Positions 27,237 through 35,713 of a DNA stretch of 64,000 nt are shown piece by piece; positions within the stretch are counted from its first letter, which is position 1, and every line of letters begins with the position of its first letter. Origin of the DNA: DATFVA01 sp963745945 (GTDB taxonomy: Bacteria; Bacteroidota; Ignavibacteria; Ignavibacteriales; Ignavibacteriaceae); assembly GCA_963745945.1 (NCBI GenBank), contig CAVUZG010000004.1, positions 1,798,001 to 1,862,000 of the forward strand, given 5' to 3'. The translations under genes and the position numbers were made by a program. Under the pieces are notes generated by a model, which was not told where the DNA came from, made no database searches, and saw only the letters and a list, made by a program, of their open reading frames with translations.

Positions 27237-27827
27237 TCACTCTTTGTATATATATTTTAATAGTTTTTGGAGCTGAGCTCTTCCCCTGTTTATCCTTGAT
27301 TTTACAGTTCCTACTGCAACTCCCGTAATTTCAGAAATTTCTTCATATGATAATTGCTGTATGTCTCTCAATATTACCATTTCTCTATATGCCGAGGAAA
27401 CTTTTTGTATAGCTTTCTGAATGATTTCATCTTTTATTCCGCTATCTGTCATTTCATCCGGGCGATAGCTCTCATCCGGAATATCATATGTTTCATTACT
27501 ATCCTCTCCATATGAATTAATAGAAAAGAATTTTCTTCTTTTACGTCTCTGGTACTCTGTTCTTGCCAGGTTTCCGGCAATTGTATAAATCCATGTGGAG
27601 AACTTTGCGATTGAATTATAAGAATCTTTATAGCGATACACCTTTATAAAAGAGTCCTGTACCACATCCATACAGGTTTCATAGTCGCCAAGAAACCTGA
27701 ACACATAATTGGTAAGAGGATTTTTATATCTCTCTACAAGAATTTCATAAGCCTTAACAGTATTGTTCTGTTGAAACTCAAGAATTAACTCTTCATCAGT
27801 GAGATCATACAGATTCTTGTCGGTCAA
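27237..27827 (-). CDS. ECF-type RNA polymerase sigma factor (SigW/RpoE-like) with a TTG start
   Basis: The 196-residue protein has sigma region 2 (YEILVERYKNPLTNYVF, DVVQDSFIKVY, FSTWIYTIAGNLARTEYQRR) and region 4 (AYREMVILRDIQQLSYEEISEITGVAVGTVKSRINRGR). No ATG lies near the start: an in-frame TAA sits three codons upstream of the TTG at 27827-27825, so TTG is the only plausible start. A TATAAT hexamer lies at 27871-27866 on the minus strand, about 40 nt upstream, without a clear -35 box. It directs RNA polymerase to a stress or envelope regulon that cannot be named from sequence. The membrane protein gene 13 bp downstream is its probable anti-sigma. Confidence 0.88.
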   Translation of the reverse strand: MTDKNLYDLTDEELILEFQQNNTVKAYEILVERYKNPLTNYVFRFLGDYETCMDVVQDSFIKVYRYKDSYNSIAKFSTWIYTIAGNLARTEYQRRKRRKFFSINSYGEDSNETYDIPDESYRPDEMTDSGIKDEIIQKAIQKVSSAYREMVILRDIQQLSYEEISEITGVAVGTVKSRINRGRAQLQKLLKYIYKE

Positions 27828-27949
27828 TGTCGCTTATACTTTCTGAGATTTGAATTGTTTCCAGAATTATACACAAATTAAATAAAAAACTTTAAATACA
27901 GAAAACCGGGGAAATTAAGCACTTTTATGCTTATGTATTGTCCACTATT

Positions 27950-28987
27950 CTATTCAGTATTTTTTTTCTCTCCTGAATTAAATATTTCTGTAAGCAATAC
28001 GGTGACAATATTTTTTTTATCAATTGAGGTGGTCTTTACAGAAATATCTGCATTCAGCAGCGCCCGGGAAATATTTATTAATTCAATATCCGAATACAAT
28101 CTGCGGGCGTTATAAAATTTTTTTAAATAATAGGGATGAGTTCCTACTATTCTTGCAATTTGTTGTTCGGGAATCTTTGAAGATTTGAGCTCATTAATTC
28201 TAAGTATGCCTGAAAAGAATTTTGTAAGCATGTGAATAATAAACACAGGCTCAGATCCATTTTCCAGTAGATTGAATGCTACTTTAAAAGATGTCTGCTT
28301 GTTTTTACCCGCAAGTGAATCCTGCAAATCGAAAATACTATATTCTTTAAATTTGGCAGATAATGATTCAATACTCTCTATAGTTATTTCTTTATTTTCC
28401 CCGAGAAAGATGAATACCTTTTCAAGCTGTGTTTCAATAAGGTTTCTGTTATCACCAACCATTTCAAGAAAAACCGATGCAACCTCCCGGGTAATATTTT
28501 TTCCGTTCTCCTGGGCATATTGAATAATCCAGTCAACAAGATTATTTCCCTTTAATTCAACCGCTTCATAAATAAAATTATTTTCAAGTAAGGATTTATA
28601 CGGTTCTGCAGCAAGGTTTGAAATTGATCCGTTATATACCATTACAAGAATAGTAAAATCAGCAGGTGAATTTACATAGTTAACAAGATTCTTTTTATTA
28701 TTTATTTTTTCAAATTCTTTAACCAATACATATTTCTTTTCGGAACCGAAAGGAAATGAAGAAGCAATGGAGATGATATCCGGTAGATTTTTATCATCTG
28801 CATAAATTACTTCCTTATCAAAATCTGATGTTATAAAAGGCTCAACTGATTTTTCGATAAGCTTAAGTATCTTGTCCAGACTGAAAGTATCCTCCCCGAA
28901 GAAAAAATAAACCGGCAGAATTTTGCCGGAGGAAATCTCCTTTGATGCATTCAGAATTGAAGGAGCCTTTAATCTACTTTTCGCCAT
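27950..28987 (-). CDS. holA: DNA polymerase III subunit delta
   Basis: At 345 residues this fits HolA. The N-terminus has the AAA-like start PVYFFFGEDTFSLDKIL, then DFDKEVIYADDKNLPDII and SSFPFGSEKKYVLVKEF, typical of delta. C-terminal helices (SIFDLQDSLAGKNKQTSF, LARIVGTHPYYLKKFYNARR-like) form the collar domain. Delta opens the beta clamp in the clamp loader. Its start at 28987 lies within the last codons of the 40-residue transporter small-subunit gene (14-nt overlap), so it is probably translated from the transporter mRNA. This is an unusual neighbour for holA. Confidence 0.88.
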   Translation of the reverse strand: MAKSRLKAPSILNASKEISSGKILPVYFFFGEDTFSLDKILKLIEKSVEPFITSDFDKEVIYADDKNLPDIISIASSFPFGSEKKYVLVKEFEKINNKKNLVNYVNSPADFTILVMVYNGSISNLAAEPYKSLLENNFIYEAVELKGNNLVDWIIQYAQENGKNITREVASVFLEMVGDNRNLIETQLEKVFIFLGENKEITIESIESLSAKFKEYSIFDLQDSLAGKNKQTSFKVAFNLLENGSEPVFIIHMLTKFFSGILRINELKSSKIPEQQIARIVGTHPYYLKKFYNARRLYSDIELINISRALLNADISVKTTSIDKKNIVTVLLTEIFNSGEKKNTE

Positions 28988-29096
28988 TTTCCCGCTTCAT
29001 TTTTTCGTATTTCATTGCACGGGTAAGAAAGAAAGCTAACCCGCCCCAGACAAGTCCTAATATCGCTATCATAGTTATTATTGCAGGTAATTCCAT
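28974..29096 (-). CDS. Small NSS-transporter subunit (MetS-like), 40 residues
   Basis: An ATG at 29096-29094 opens a 40-residue frame, ending with TAG at 28976-28974. It encodes one membrane helix with the MetS-type core, ITMIAILGLVWGGLAFFLT, followed by a basic tail. MetS-like peptides are small partners of bacterial neurotransmitter:sodium symporters. The ATG shares its A with the TGA of the NSS gene (TGATG), a strong sign of translational coupling. Its 3' end overlaps holA by 14 nt. The gene is easily missed because it is short; placement, length and sequence together support it. Confidence 0.82.
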   Translation of the reverse strand: MELPAIITMIAILGLVWGGLAFFLTRAMKYEKMKRENGEK

Positions 29097-30571
29097 CAGA
29101 CTTCACTATTCCTATCTAAAGTGTAATAAACCATTAACTTATTAAAAGATATAAAAAGAATAATAATTATTGCCCACTGGAAAATAGCTGTTCCTGCATT
29201 TTCAATATGAAATGGATTCCACCATTCAGGATCCCAGCCGACTGATGAAATCAGCCACCATAAAATTAAAACAATAACCTGAACAGGTATTAAAATTCCA
29301 ATAACAATATTGTACCATTTCCCGATTTTCACATCACTACCGAATCCATTAATTATTTCTGTTCTAAATTTATTTATACCGAATTTAAAGATTGCAAATG
29401 AAATAAAAGCGCCACTTAAAATTAAACCAACTCCCCACACCCAATCCTGGTTTGTAAAGAAATTAAGATTTAATGCTGAAGGAATACCAAACAGGAATCC
29501 AGCAAGGGCTACAATTACAATTGACCTTTTTCTTTTTAATCCAAAATCTATAAATGTTCTGGTTGCAAGCTCAACCATAGAGATTAGCGAAGTAACAGCG
29601 GCAAAGAATAATGCAATAAAAAATATTGAGGCAAAGAAAACGTTAACAAAATAGCTTGATGACATTTTAGAAAACAACAAGGGAAGAAAGATAAATGTTA
29701 AACCTGTGTTTGCCGGTCCTGATTGTGAAACCTGTGTCATAGCATCTACGGAACTGAGAGAAAATACAGTACAAAAAATTGTTATCCCGGCAAGAAGTGA
29801 AACAGTATTATTTCCGAATCCAATTAATGCTGCATTCAATGAAATATCTTCGTTCTTTTTCATATATACTGCATAAGTTAAAATAAGCCCCCAGCCGGCG
29901 CCGGTATCCCATGCGTTCTGCGTTAGGGCATTCAGCCAGACTTTGTAATCGAGAATTATATCAAGCTTTGGCGTAAAGAAATATTTAATTCCTTCAATTG
30001 CATTCGGCAATGTAATAGCACGGATAAAAAGGATTACAAGAATGATCAGCAAAGCCGGAACCATAAATTTGGTTACTTTTTCTATTCCATTTGAAATTCC
30101 CCGGTAAACAACTATAGCAACAAATACCATCGAGATAAAATGAAAAATTAAAGGCTGATAACCCGAAGAAAAATTTTCCCAATATTTGAGGTGACTTGCG
30201 GTTTCAAAAAGATTTCCGGATACAGCAGATAAAAAATATTTTAGACACCACCCCGTAACAACTGAATAATAAAACATAATTGCAGTAGATACGAAAACAA
30301 TGAAAGCCCCCATCCATCCAAAATTTTTCCCCGCCGTTTTAGCAATTGCGCCAATTGGTCCAAAGCGGGTGGATTTACCCAGAGCAAATTCTGCAATTAT
30401 TAATGGGACAGACCAGATAAGTAAAAATACTGCCCAGGGGATAAGAAAGGAACCACCCCCGTTTTGCGCAACAATTCTGGAGAAACGCCAGATATTTCCT
30501 GTTCCTACAGCAATACCAATTGTTGCAATTATCAGTGTCCAGCGTGAAGAGAAAAATTCCTGCTGTTTCAT
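29096..30571 (-). CDS. Neurotransmitter:sodium symporter (NSS/SNF) family amino-acid transporter
   Basis: The 491-residue protein has about twelve membrane helices. The helix-1 signature GTGNIWRFSRIVAQNGGGSFLIPW is the sodium and amino-acid site of LeuT-fold NSS proteins. AWDTGAGWGLILTYAVYM and FGNNTVSLLAGITIF match helices 6 and 7. It imports an amino acid with sodium; the small MetS-like partner suggests the methionine/alanine type, by analogy only. It is coupled by TGATG to the small subunit gene. Upstream lies an 80-bp gap after the cyclophilin gene. Confidence 0.9.
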   Translation of the reverse strand: MKQQEFFSSRWTLIIATIGIAVGTGNIWRFSRIVAQNGGGSFLIPWAVFLLIWSVPLIIAEFALGKSTRFGPIGAIAKTAGKNFGWMGAFIVFVSTAIMFYYSVVTGWCLKYFLSAVSGNLFETASHLKYWENFSSGYQPLIFHFISMVFVAIVVYRGISNGIEKVTKFMVPALLIILVILFIRAITLPNAIEGIKYFFTPKLDIILDYKVWLNALTQNAWDTGAGWGLILTYAVYMKKNEDISLNAALIGFGNNTVSLLAGITIFCTVFSLSSVDAMTQVSQSGPANTGLTFIFLPLLFSKMSSSYFVNVFFASIFFIALFFAAVTSLISMVELATRTFIDFGLKRKRSIVIVALAGFLFGIPSALNLNFFTNQDWVWGVGLILSGAFISFAIFKFGINKFRTEIINGFGSDVKIGKWYNIVIGILIPVQVIVLILWWLISSVGWDPEWWNPFHIENAGTAIFQWAIIIILFISFNKLMVYYTLDRNSEV

Positions 30572-30651
30572 TAAAAGTATTTAAAATGAAAAAAGAGATG
30601 ATAATTAAATTTGAATTTAGAAAATTACCATCCCTTTTTCAAAAAAATTAA

Positions 30652-31260
30652 TTATTGCTGTGAACGCTTTTCGATAGTAATATCTTCAATAACTACATCT
30701 TTCAACGGTTTATCCTGTCCGTTTCTCTTAACTTCAGAAATCGAATTAACAATGTCCATCCCACTTATAACTTTTCCGAAAATAGTATGATGACCATTCA
30801 GCCAGGGAGTTGGTGCAACGGTAATGAAAAACTGGCTTCCATTTGTGTTGGGTCCGGCATTAGCCATTGCAAGAATTCCCGTTGAATCAAATTGTAATCC
30901 TGTATTTACTTCATCTTCAAAAGATTTGCCCCAGAGGCTTGCACCGCCTCTTCCGGTTCCCGTAGGATCACCACCCTGAATCATAAAATTAGGAATTACA
31001 CGATGAAAGATTACTCCTTTGTAATATCCTTTTTCAGCAAGCCCGGTAAAATTCTCTACTGCTTTGGGAGCTTCGTCTGGAAAAAGTTCAGTTTCAAAAG
31101 TTCCCATATTTGTTTTAAATACTGCAACAGTTATAGTGTCCTTTTTAGTTTCCACTTGCACATTCTCGCTATTTGTTTTTGGTTGATTATTTCCTTCCGT
31201 ATTCTTTTGTGTACATCCTATAAATATAGCAAGTACCGCAAAGATTAAAATGTTCCTCAT
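30652..31260 (-). CDS. Peptidyl-prolyl cis-trans isomerase, cyclophilin type, lipoprotein
   Basis: The 202-residue protein has a lipoprotein signal (FAVLAIFIGCTQ, Cys16), a Ser/Thr/Asn-rich linker and a cyclophilin domain (about 42-198). Catalytic landmarks are present: FHRVIPNFMIQGGDPTGTGRGG (Arg and Gln of the active site) and ANAGPNTNGSQFFIT. Trp in TPWLNGHHTIFGKV is also conserved. It catalyses prolyl isomerisation, probably on folding outer-membrane or periplasmic proteins. It follows uppP by 8 bp. Confidence 0.92.
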   Translation of the reverse strand: MRNILIFAVLAIFIGCTQKNTEGNNQPKTNSENVQVETKKDTITVAVFKTNMGTFETELFPDEAPKAVENFTGLAEKGYYKGVIFHRVIPNFMIQGGDPTGTGRGGASLWGKSFEDEVNTGLQFDSTGILAMANAGPNTNGSQFFITVAPTPWLNGHHTIFGKVISGMDIVNSISEVKRNGQDKPLKDVVIEDITIEKRSQQ

Positions 31261-31268
31261 ACTGTCTC

Positions 31269-32117
31269 CTATGGTTGAATAATATTATATGCGATAAGAA
31301 CTAAAATAATTATCCCGGCAATAATCCGGTAATAAATAAAAAGATATGTTGAATGATTTTTTAAATATTTTAAAAGAAAATCTATTGCAATGTAACCGCT
31401 AATGGCAGCCGTTATTGTAGAAATTATCAGGTTTATCCACATAGTACCATTTAAAATATCAAGTGATTGGTAAAGCTCAAGCAGTCCGCTTGCAAGCACA
31501 GCGGGAACACTTAAAAGAAAAGAAAAACGTGCAGCATCTTCACGTTTTAAGCCCCGGAATAAACCTCCCGTAATTGTTGTGCCTGATCTTGAAGCACCGG
31601 GAACAAGTGCAAATGCCTGTGCAATTCCAATGAACAAAGAATCAAACAAAGAAATATCTTTTTCTGTTTTGGTTCTCTTCCCGACCTTCTCCGCAATTGC
31701 AAGAATTACTGCAAACACAATAAGGTTTATCGCAATTACAGAAAGATCTTTTGTAAGGGCGCCTTCAATGGCTTTCTTAAATAATAAGCCGATAAACACA
31801 ACCGGCAGAGTTCCTACAATTATATACCAGCCTGTTCTTGATTGAAATGACTGATTTGCAAAGCCTGTTCTTTTACTAATATTTTCTTTCCAGAACGAAA
31901 TTAAAATCTGAACCAGGTCTTTCCAGAAATAAATTAAAATTGCCAGCATAGTACCAAGTTGAATAACAGCAATAAATGCTGTCCATTCCTGCGGTTTATC
32001 CGGACTAATTAAATTCATTAATTTCCCGGCAACTGTTAAGTGACCCGTACTGCTGATTGGCAGAAATTCTGTAATTCCCTGAATTATTCCAAGAATGATA
32101 GCATCAAGTATATTCAA
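31269..32117 (-). CDS. uppP: Undecaprenyl-diphosphate phosphatase
   Basis: The 282-residue polytopic protein contains both UppP motifs: IQGITEFLPISSTGH (residues 14-28) and LVPGASRSGTTITGG (about 174-188). These form the active site that recycles undecaprenyl pyrophosphate to the monophosphate carrier at the inner membrane. Length and helix count match BacA/UppP. The gene lies 8 bp after the beta-barrel gene and 8 bp before the cyclophilin gene. Its function connects to the envelope-glycan genes at the left of the window. Confidence 0.94.
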   Translation of the reverse strand: MNILDAIILGIIQGITEFLPISSTGHLTVAGKLMNLISPDKPQEWTAFIAVIQLGTMLAILIYFWKDLVQILISFWKENISKRTGFANQSFQSRTGWYIIVGTLPVVFIGLLFKKAIEGALTKDLSVIAINLIVFAVILAIAEKVGKRTKTEKDISLFDSLFIGIAQAFALVPGASRSGTTITGGLFRGLKREDAARFSFLLSVPAVLASGLLELYQSLDILNGTMWINLIISTITAAISGYIAIDFLLKYLKNHSTYLFIYYRIIAGIIILVLIAYNIIQP

Positions 32118-32125
32118 TAATCCTC

Positions 32126-32758
32126 CTAAAACATGTATGTTATACCAAGACTAACACCAGCTGAAAAAGTATTTAAACTAAGCTTATCGTAAGGTGAACT
32201 ATGATCAGCACTCCAGTTTTTTAAATTTCCGTTTAAGTCATATCTTAAATCACCGGCAATGAATGCGTAAAAATTTTCACTAAGCCTTGTATTGCCAGCA
32301 GCCCTTAATAAAAATCCAAATCCTGTTGATGTGTAATTGGTTGAATTCGGCGTTGAAGGTTGAGATTCATCAGCACTTACTAATCTTATTCCAACACCGC
32401 CGCCGAATTTAAAATTGTATCCCTTTCCTCTTACAACATAATAGGAAGTTACTGTCGGCATTATTATATGGTATGAAAAATCGTATGTCCCGAAAGTATT
32501 AAAAGTAAAAGAATTTAACAGATAACCTACTTCGAGTCCAAGATCATAAGTTTGAGAAACTGCATAATCAAATTCACCTGAAAAAATTACAGAGGAGTTG
32601 AAACTTCCCAATTCCTGGTACCCGGCAACCTGGTTAATATAATCTTTAACAGATGGAGTACTACCGAAATTTATTCCCATTCCTGCCCTCAGTTCATATT
32701 GAGAATATGAGGTGGTTGCAAAAAAAACTGTTATCATAATTATAAGAAAATATTTCAT
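32126..32758 (-). CDS. Outer membrane beta-barrel protein
   Basis: The 210-residue protein has a signal peptide (IIMITVFFATTSYSQ) and alternating hydrophobic/polar strands throughout, such as YDLGLEVGYLLNSFTF, NFKFGGGVGIRLV and GFGFLLRAAGNTRL. It ends in SAGVSLGITYMF, with a terminal Phe as in BAM substrates. Size and strand count suggest an eight-stranded OmpA/OmpW-like barrel without a peptidoglycan domain. It overlaps the UPF0104 gene by 4 nt. No ligand or transport role can be assigned. Confidence 0.78.
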   Translation of the reverse strand: MKYFLIIMITVFFATTSYSQYELRAGMGINFGSTPSVKDYINQVAGYQELGSFNSSVIFSGEFDYAVSQTYDLGLEVGYLLNSFTFNTFGTYDFSYHIIMPTVTSYYVVRGKGYNFKFGGGVGIRLVSADESQPSTPNSTNYTSTGFGFLLRAAGNTRLSENFYAFIAGDLRYDLNGNLKNWSADHSSPYDKLSLNTFSAGVSLGITYMF

Positions 32759-33801
32759 AATTCTTCCATGTCTGTTTCAACTACATTAATTAAATTATCA
32801 TGATCTCTGTTCAGAATGAAGAATAAAATTAGCGATGCTATAATGAATAAAAAATATGAAATGATATGCGTTAAAAATGCATAAGCCAGGCTTATAACTT
32901 CACCAAAACCAAAGAGCAATACAAGTGCAGATTTAGCAAGTGCATGATAAGATCCTGTTCCGCCCGGAGTGGGAATAACAACTCCGATAGCACTTATACT
33001 CATTATTATCCAGGCCATTCCAAAATTTACATTATGCATCCCTATCATAATCATACCGATATAGGCATTTAAAGCATAAAATAACATTATAATAACGCTC
33101 AATAAAAAAGTCATGATGTAATTTCTTGTTCCTTTTAAACTTGCAAAACCCTCGGTTAACATTTTAAATATATAACCGGCTTCGTGTGCAAGTTTTTCAG
33201 AAATTTTGCTCAGGATTTTTACAATTACACCGTAAAACTTTTCTTTAAATCTTATTACCAGGAAAAGAAAAATTAAAAATGACGCTATTAATGCTGAAGT
33301 AATATAGAGAGTTGTTTTAAGCCAGGGAAAGCTGCTGTATAGGTTCCCATTATATATTAACGCTGCAACAATTACAGATAAACCAAGAAAAATGACATCA
33401 ATAACCCTTTCAAGTATAACCGTACCAAACATTGAGGACTTTGAAATTCTTTCCCACCGGCCCAGAAGTACCGCCCGTGTAATTTCTCCCAGTCTTGGAA
33501 CCACACAATTAACTCCGTATCCAACCATAAGAGAACCAAACAGATTTTTTATGGCAGCATCAGGCTTAACAGAACTTATAATAACCTTCCACCTCAGGGC
33601 CCGGAGAAAATGAGCTGATAACAGGACAATAATAAAAATAAAGACCCAGAATATTGAGGCTTGTGAAGCCATTGCAAGAACTGCGTTCAAATTAACATCA
33701 TAAAAAGCGATGTAGAGGAAAACTGCAGTTAACACCAAAGAGAGGGTAAAATTAACCACATCTCTCTTTGAAATACGTTTTGCTTTTTTACCGGAGATCA
33801 A
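32755..33801 (-). CDS. UPF0104 / lysylphosphatidylglycerol-synthase TM-region family protein
   Basis: The 348-residue protein has about eight membrane helices and family landmarks: AHFLRALRWKVIISS (residues 63-77), GYGVNCVVPRLGEITRAVLLGR (about 94-115) and VIPTPGGTGSYHALAKSALVLLFG (about 274-297). Members of this superfamily act as lipid flippases or flippase-like partners, including the membrane half of MprF. The soluble synthetase half of MprF is absent, so aminoacyl-lipid synthesis is not implied. It overlaps lolA by 14 nt upstream and the barrel gene by 4 nt downstream. Confidence 0.8.
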   Translation of the reverse strand: MISGKKAKRISKRDVVNFTLSLVLTAVFLYIAFYDVNLNAVLAMASQASIFWVFIFIIVLLSAHFLRALRWKVIISSVKPDAAIKNLFGSLMVGYGVNCVVPRLGEITRAVLLGRWERISKSSMFGTVILERVIDVIFLGLSVIVAALIYNGNLYSSFPWLKTTLYITSALIASFLIFLFLVIRFKEKFYGVIVKILSKISEKLAHEAGYIFKMLTEGFASLKGTRNYIMTFLLSVIIMLFYALNAYIGMIMIGMHNVNFGMAWIIMSISAIGVVIPTPGGTGSYHALAKSALVLLFGFGEVISLAYAFLTHIISYFLFIIASLILFFILNRDHDNLINVVETDMEEL

Positions 33802-34387
33802 TAACCTTCATTCCTTTTGGCGGAGAAAAAATAAATTCCGAATCAGGAATATCCTCATTCAATTTGTAACCTGAAAGTGAAATGGTTGAATTTCCGGAAG
33901 TACTTTTGACAACAACTTTTTCGACAAGGTTATCTTTATTTATATAAAGTTTTGCACTACTAAAATTCAAATCAGAAGTTTTAGGAATAAGTGTTAAGGT
34001 ATTTAAATTTCCTTCTTCTCCTGAACTGACATTACTTTTTGCCGGATAATTATTTATAAAGCTATTCAGGGATAATTCAGAAGGTTCAGATTCGTCATAA
34101 TTATTTATGATTACTTTATTTTCTTTTTTGTTGTAATTCCAGAAAGTTTCGCCATCGGTTATTATGGTATTGTTCTTTAATTCAATTCTTAACTTGTTTT
34201 CTTTCTTTAAAAATAATTTACCCGAAAAATCTTCTTTGCTTCCGGATGATTTAGTAAAATTAACAGTGAAAGATTTAATGGAATTATATTTTGACTGAAC
34301 CGATTTAAGCAAATCATTTGTACTATCCTGCCCAAATACTGAAGCGCATAAAAAAATAAATAAAACAAACAAAACTGATTTTTTCAT
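33788..34387 (-). CDS. lolA: Outer membrane lipoprotein carrier LolA
   Basis: The 199-residue protein has a cleavable signal (VLFIFLCASVFGQ) and the LolA fold: KYNSIKSFTVNFTKSSGS, FSGKLFLKKENKLRIEL, and TDGETFWNYNKKENKVII, which parallel the family strands. LolA carries lipoproteins across the periplasm from LolCDE to the outer membrane. It is a likely partner for the lipoproteins encoded at 5.1 kb and 30.7 kb. In many bacteria lolA directly follows ftsK; here a 7-kb accessory island separates them. It overlaps the UPF0104 gene by 14 nt. Confidence 0.88.
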   Translation of the reverse strand: MKKSVLFVLFIFLCASVFGQDSTNDLLKSVQSKYNSIKSFTVNFTKSSGSKEDFSGKLFLKKENKLRIELKNNTIITDGETFWNYNKKENKVIINNYDESEPSELSLNSFINNYPAKSNVSSGEEGNLNTLTLIPKTSDLNFSSAKLYINKDNLVEKVVVKSTSGNSTISLSGYKLNEDIPDSEFIFSPPKGMKVIDLR

Positions 34388-34881
34388 TATCTAATCCTTC
34401 CAGTGCCTAAAATAAAATTGCGGTTTCGAATTTAATCATAAATGAGGTTATATAAAATTGATTAAAACATAGTAGATATCTCACCATTTGATCACTATTT
34501 TCAGTTAAAATTACACTTTTACTATTTTCAAAAAAGAAGTTTTAAATTTATACGGAGTCATAACTCAACAATTATGGAAGCAGGCAATTGGAGATTTTTA
34601 CTATGACCAGATGTAAGATAAGGTCCACTTGTTAACTGAGAAACGCAGCAAGAAGGAAATATCAGGCTGCAGGCAGAATCTCAGCTTCAGAAGCTATCTT
34701 TAATATCACGGAATATGAAAACGGATGAAGTTTGATAAGGAATGTGTCCAGTATCGGAATTACATCAATAAGATAAATATTGAGTATCTCGCAAAGAATA
34801 GGTGCCCGCTTACCGGATTTGCAGACATTACTAAAAATAAATTTCTTTTATATTAAGGCCGGGAGCATATTTCACAAAAAA
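34388..34881. other. 494-bp gap at left edge of the accessory island; no convincing gene
   Basis: This AT-rich spacer lies between lolA and the universal stress protein gene. The longest open stretch I see is a 43-codon plus-strand frame, ATG 34725 to TAA 34856 (start MKFDKECVQYRNY). It has no ribosome-binding site or recognised family. A second short open stretch (NAARRKYQAAGRISAS) precedes it in another frame, so this may be a decayed remnant. The lolA promoter must lie near 34390-34450, but no strong hexamer pair was found. No tRNA, direct repeats or IS ends were recognised. Confidence 0.4.
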
Positions 34882-35712
34882 TTAAATACCTATGAGTAAT
34901 GGCCTATTTGCTTCTAAAATAAGTCTTTTTGTGATGCTGCCAATAAAAATATCCTTTATACTTTGTGAATGTGCACCAAGAACGATTAAATCTGAAGATT
35001 CAAAATAAGATGATTGCAAAACCTTAACTATTTCTATCTGTGTATAATCTGTAAGAACATTCAGTGCACCGTATGACATAAGATATTCTTTCGCTCTCTT
35101 GGTATTATCTTCCGCCCATGCAGAATCTTTGGAAGAAGTAACAATTATAATATTCAGGTCGGAAAAATTAGCAATATGTGCAAATCTTTGAAGTGCCCTT
35201 GAGGCTGAAATACTTCCATCATATGCAACAATCACGTTATGAATTTCTCTGAAATAATCAGGGACAGCCAGAATAGATGTAGCTGACCCCAAGAGTATTT
35301 TTTGTAAAAACGAATTCCGGTTGTTTTTTTTCACCAGGCCGAAATCAGATTTTATTCCCGTAACCACAATATCGTAATAATTAGACAGGCTGGTAATCCG
35401 GTTACTTGGCATTCCTATTTCATTTTCGAACGAAAACTTTACACTGTTTCTTGTGCATATTTCTTTGAAGTTATGAATTAGATATTCTACCGTCGGTTTG
35501 GTCGGAGAAATTATTCCGTCTGATAGATCGCTGTGCCAGCTTATCGTATTATCGTAATTAAGGGTGCCCAGAGATGAATCCACCCTTTCAATATCCATAA
35601 AAATTCCACCCGTTACTTCTGCGTTCTGCCTGGCAGAAATAAAACAGGCATAATTCATTGCCGCCATTGTGGACGGTGAATTTTCTAGGGGCAGAAATAT
35701 CTTTTTTAACAT
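34882..35712 (-). CDS. Universal stress protein with tandem UspA domains
   Basis: The 276-residue soluble protein has two Usp-like halves. The first begins KKIFLPLENSPSTMAAMNYA; the second begins HNVIVAYDGSISASRALQRFA. The latter has the typical ATP-binding strand and aspartate and ends DLIVLGAHSQSIKDIFIGSITKRLI, close to the GxxGxxxxGSxx(S/T) loop. The first half lacks the loop and may be degenerate. It starts 1 bp after the octaheme cytochrome stop, so the two are co-transcribed. Usp proteins with respiratory cytochromes suggest response to redox or energy stress; this is inference. Confidence 0.85.
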   Translation of the reverse strand: MLKKIFLPLENSPSTMAAMNYACFISARQNAEVTGGIFMDIERVDSSLGTLNYDNTISWHSDLSDGIISPTKPTVEYLIHNFKEICTRNSVKFSFENEIGMPSNRITSLSNYYDIVVTGIKSDFGLVKKNNRNSFLQKILLGSATSILAVPDYFREIHNVIVAYDGSISASRALQRFAHIANFSDLNIIIVTSSKDSAWAEDNTKRAKEYLMSYGALNVLTDYTQIEIVKVLQSSYFESSDLIVLGAHSQSIKDIFIGSITKRLILEANRPLLIGI

Positions 35713-35713
35713 T

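Noticed and set aside
27916..27933. TAAGCA/TGCTTA hairpin after holA as a terminator
   Set aside because: The stem is weak (6 bp, AT-rich) and no T-tract follows on the minus strand.
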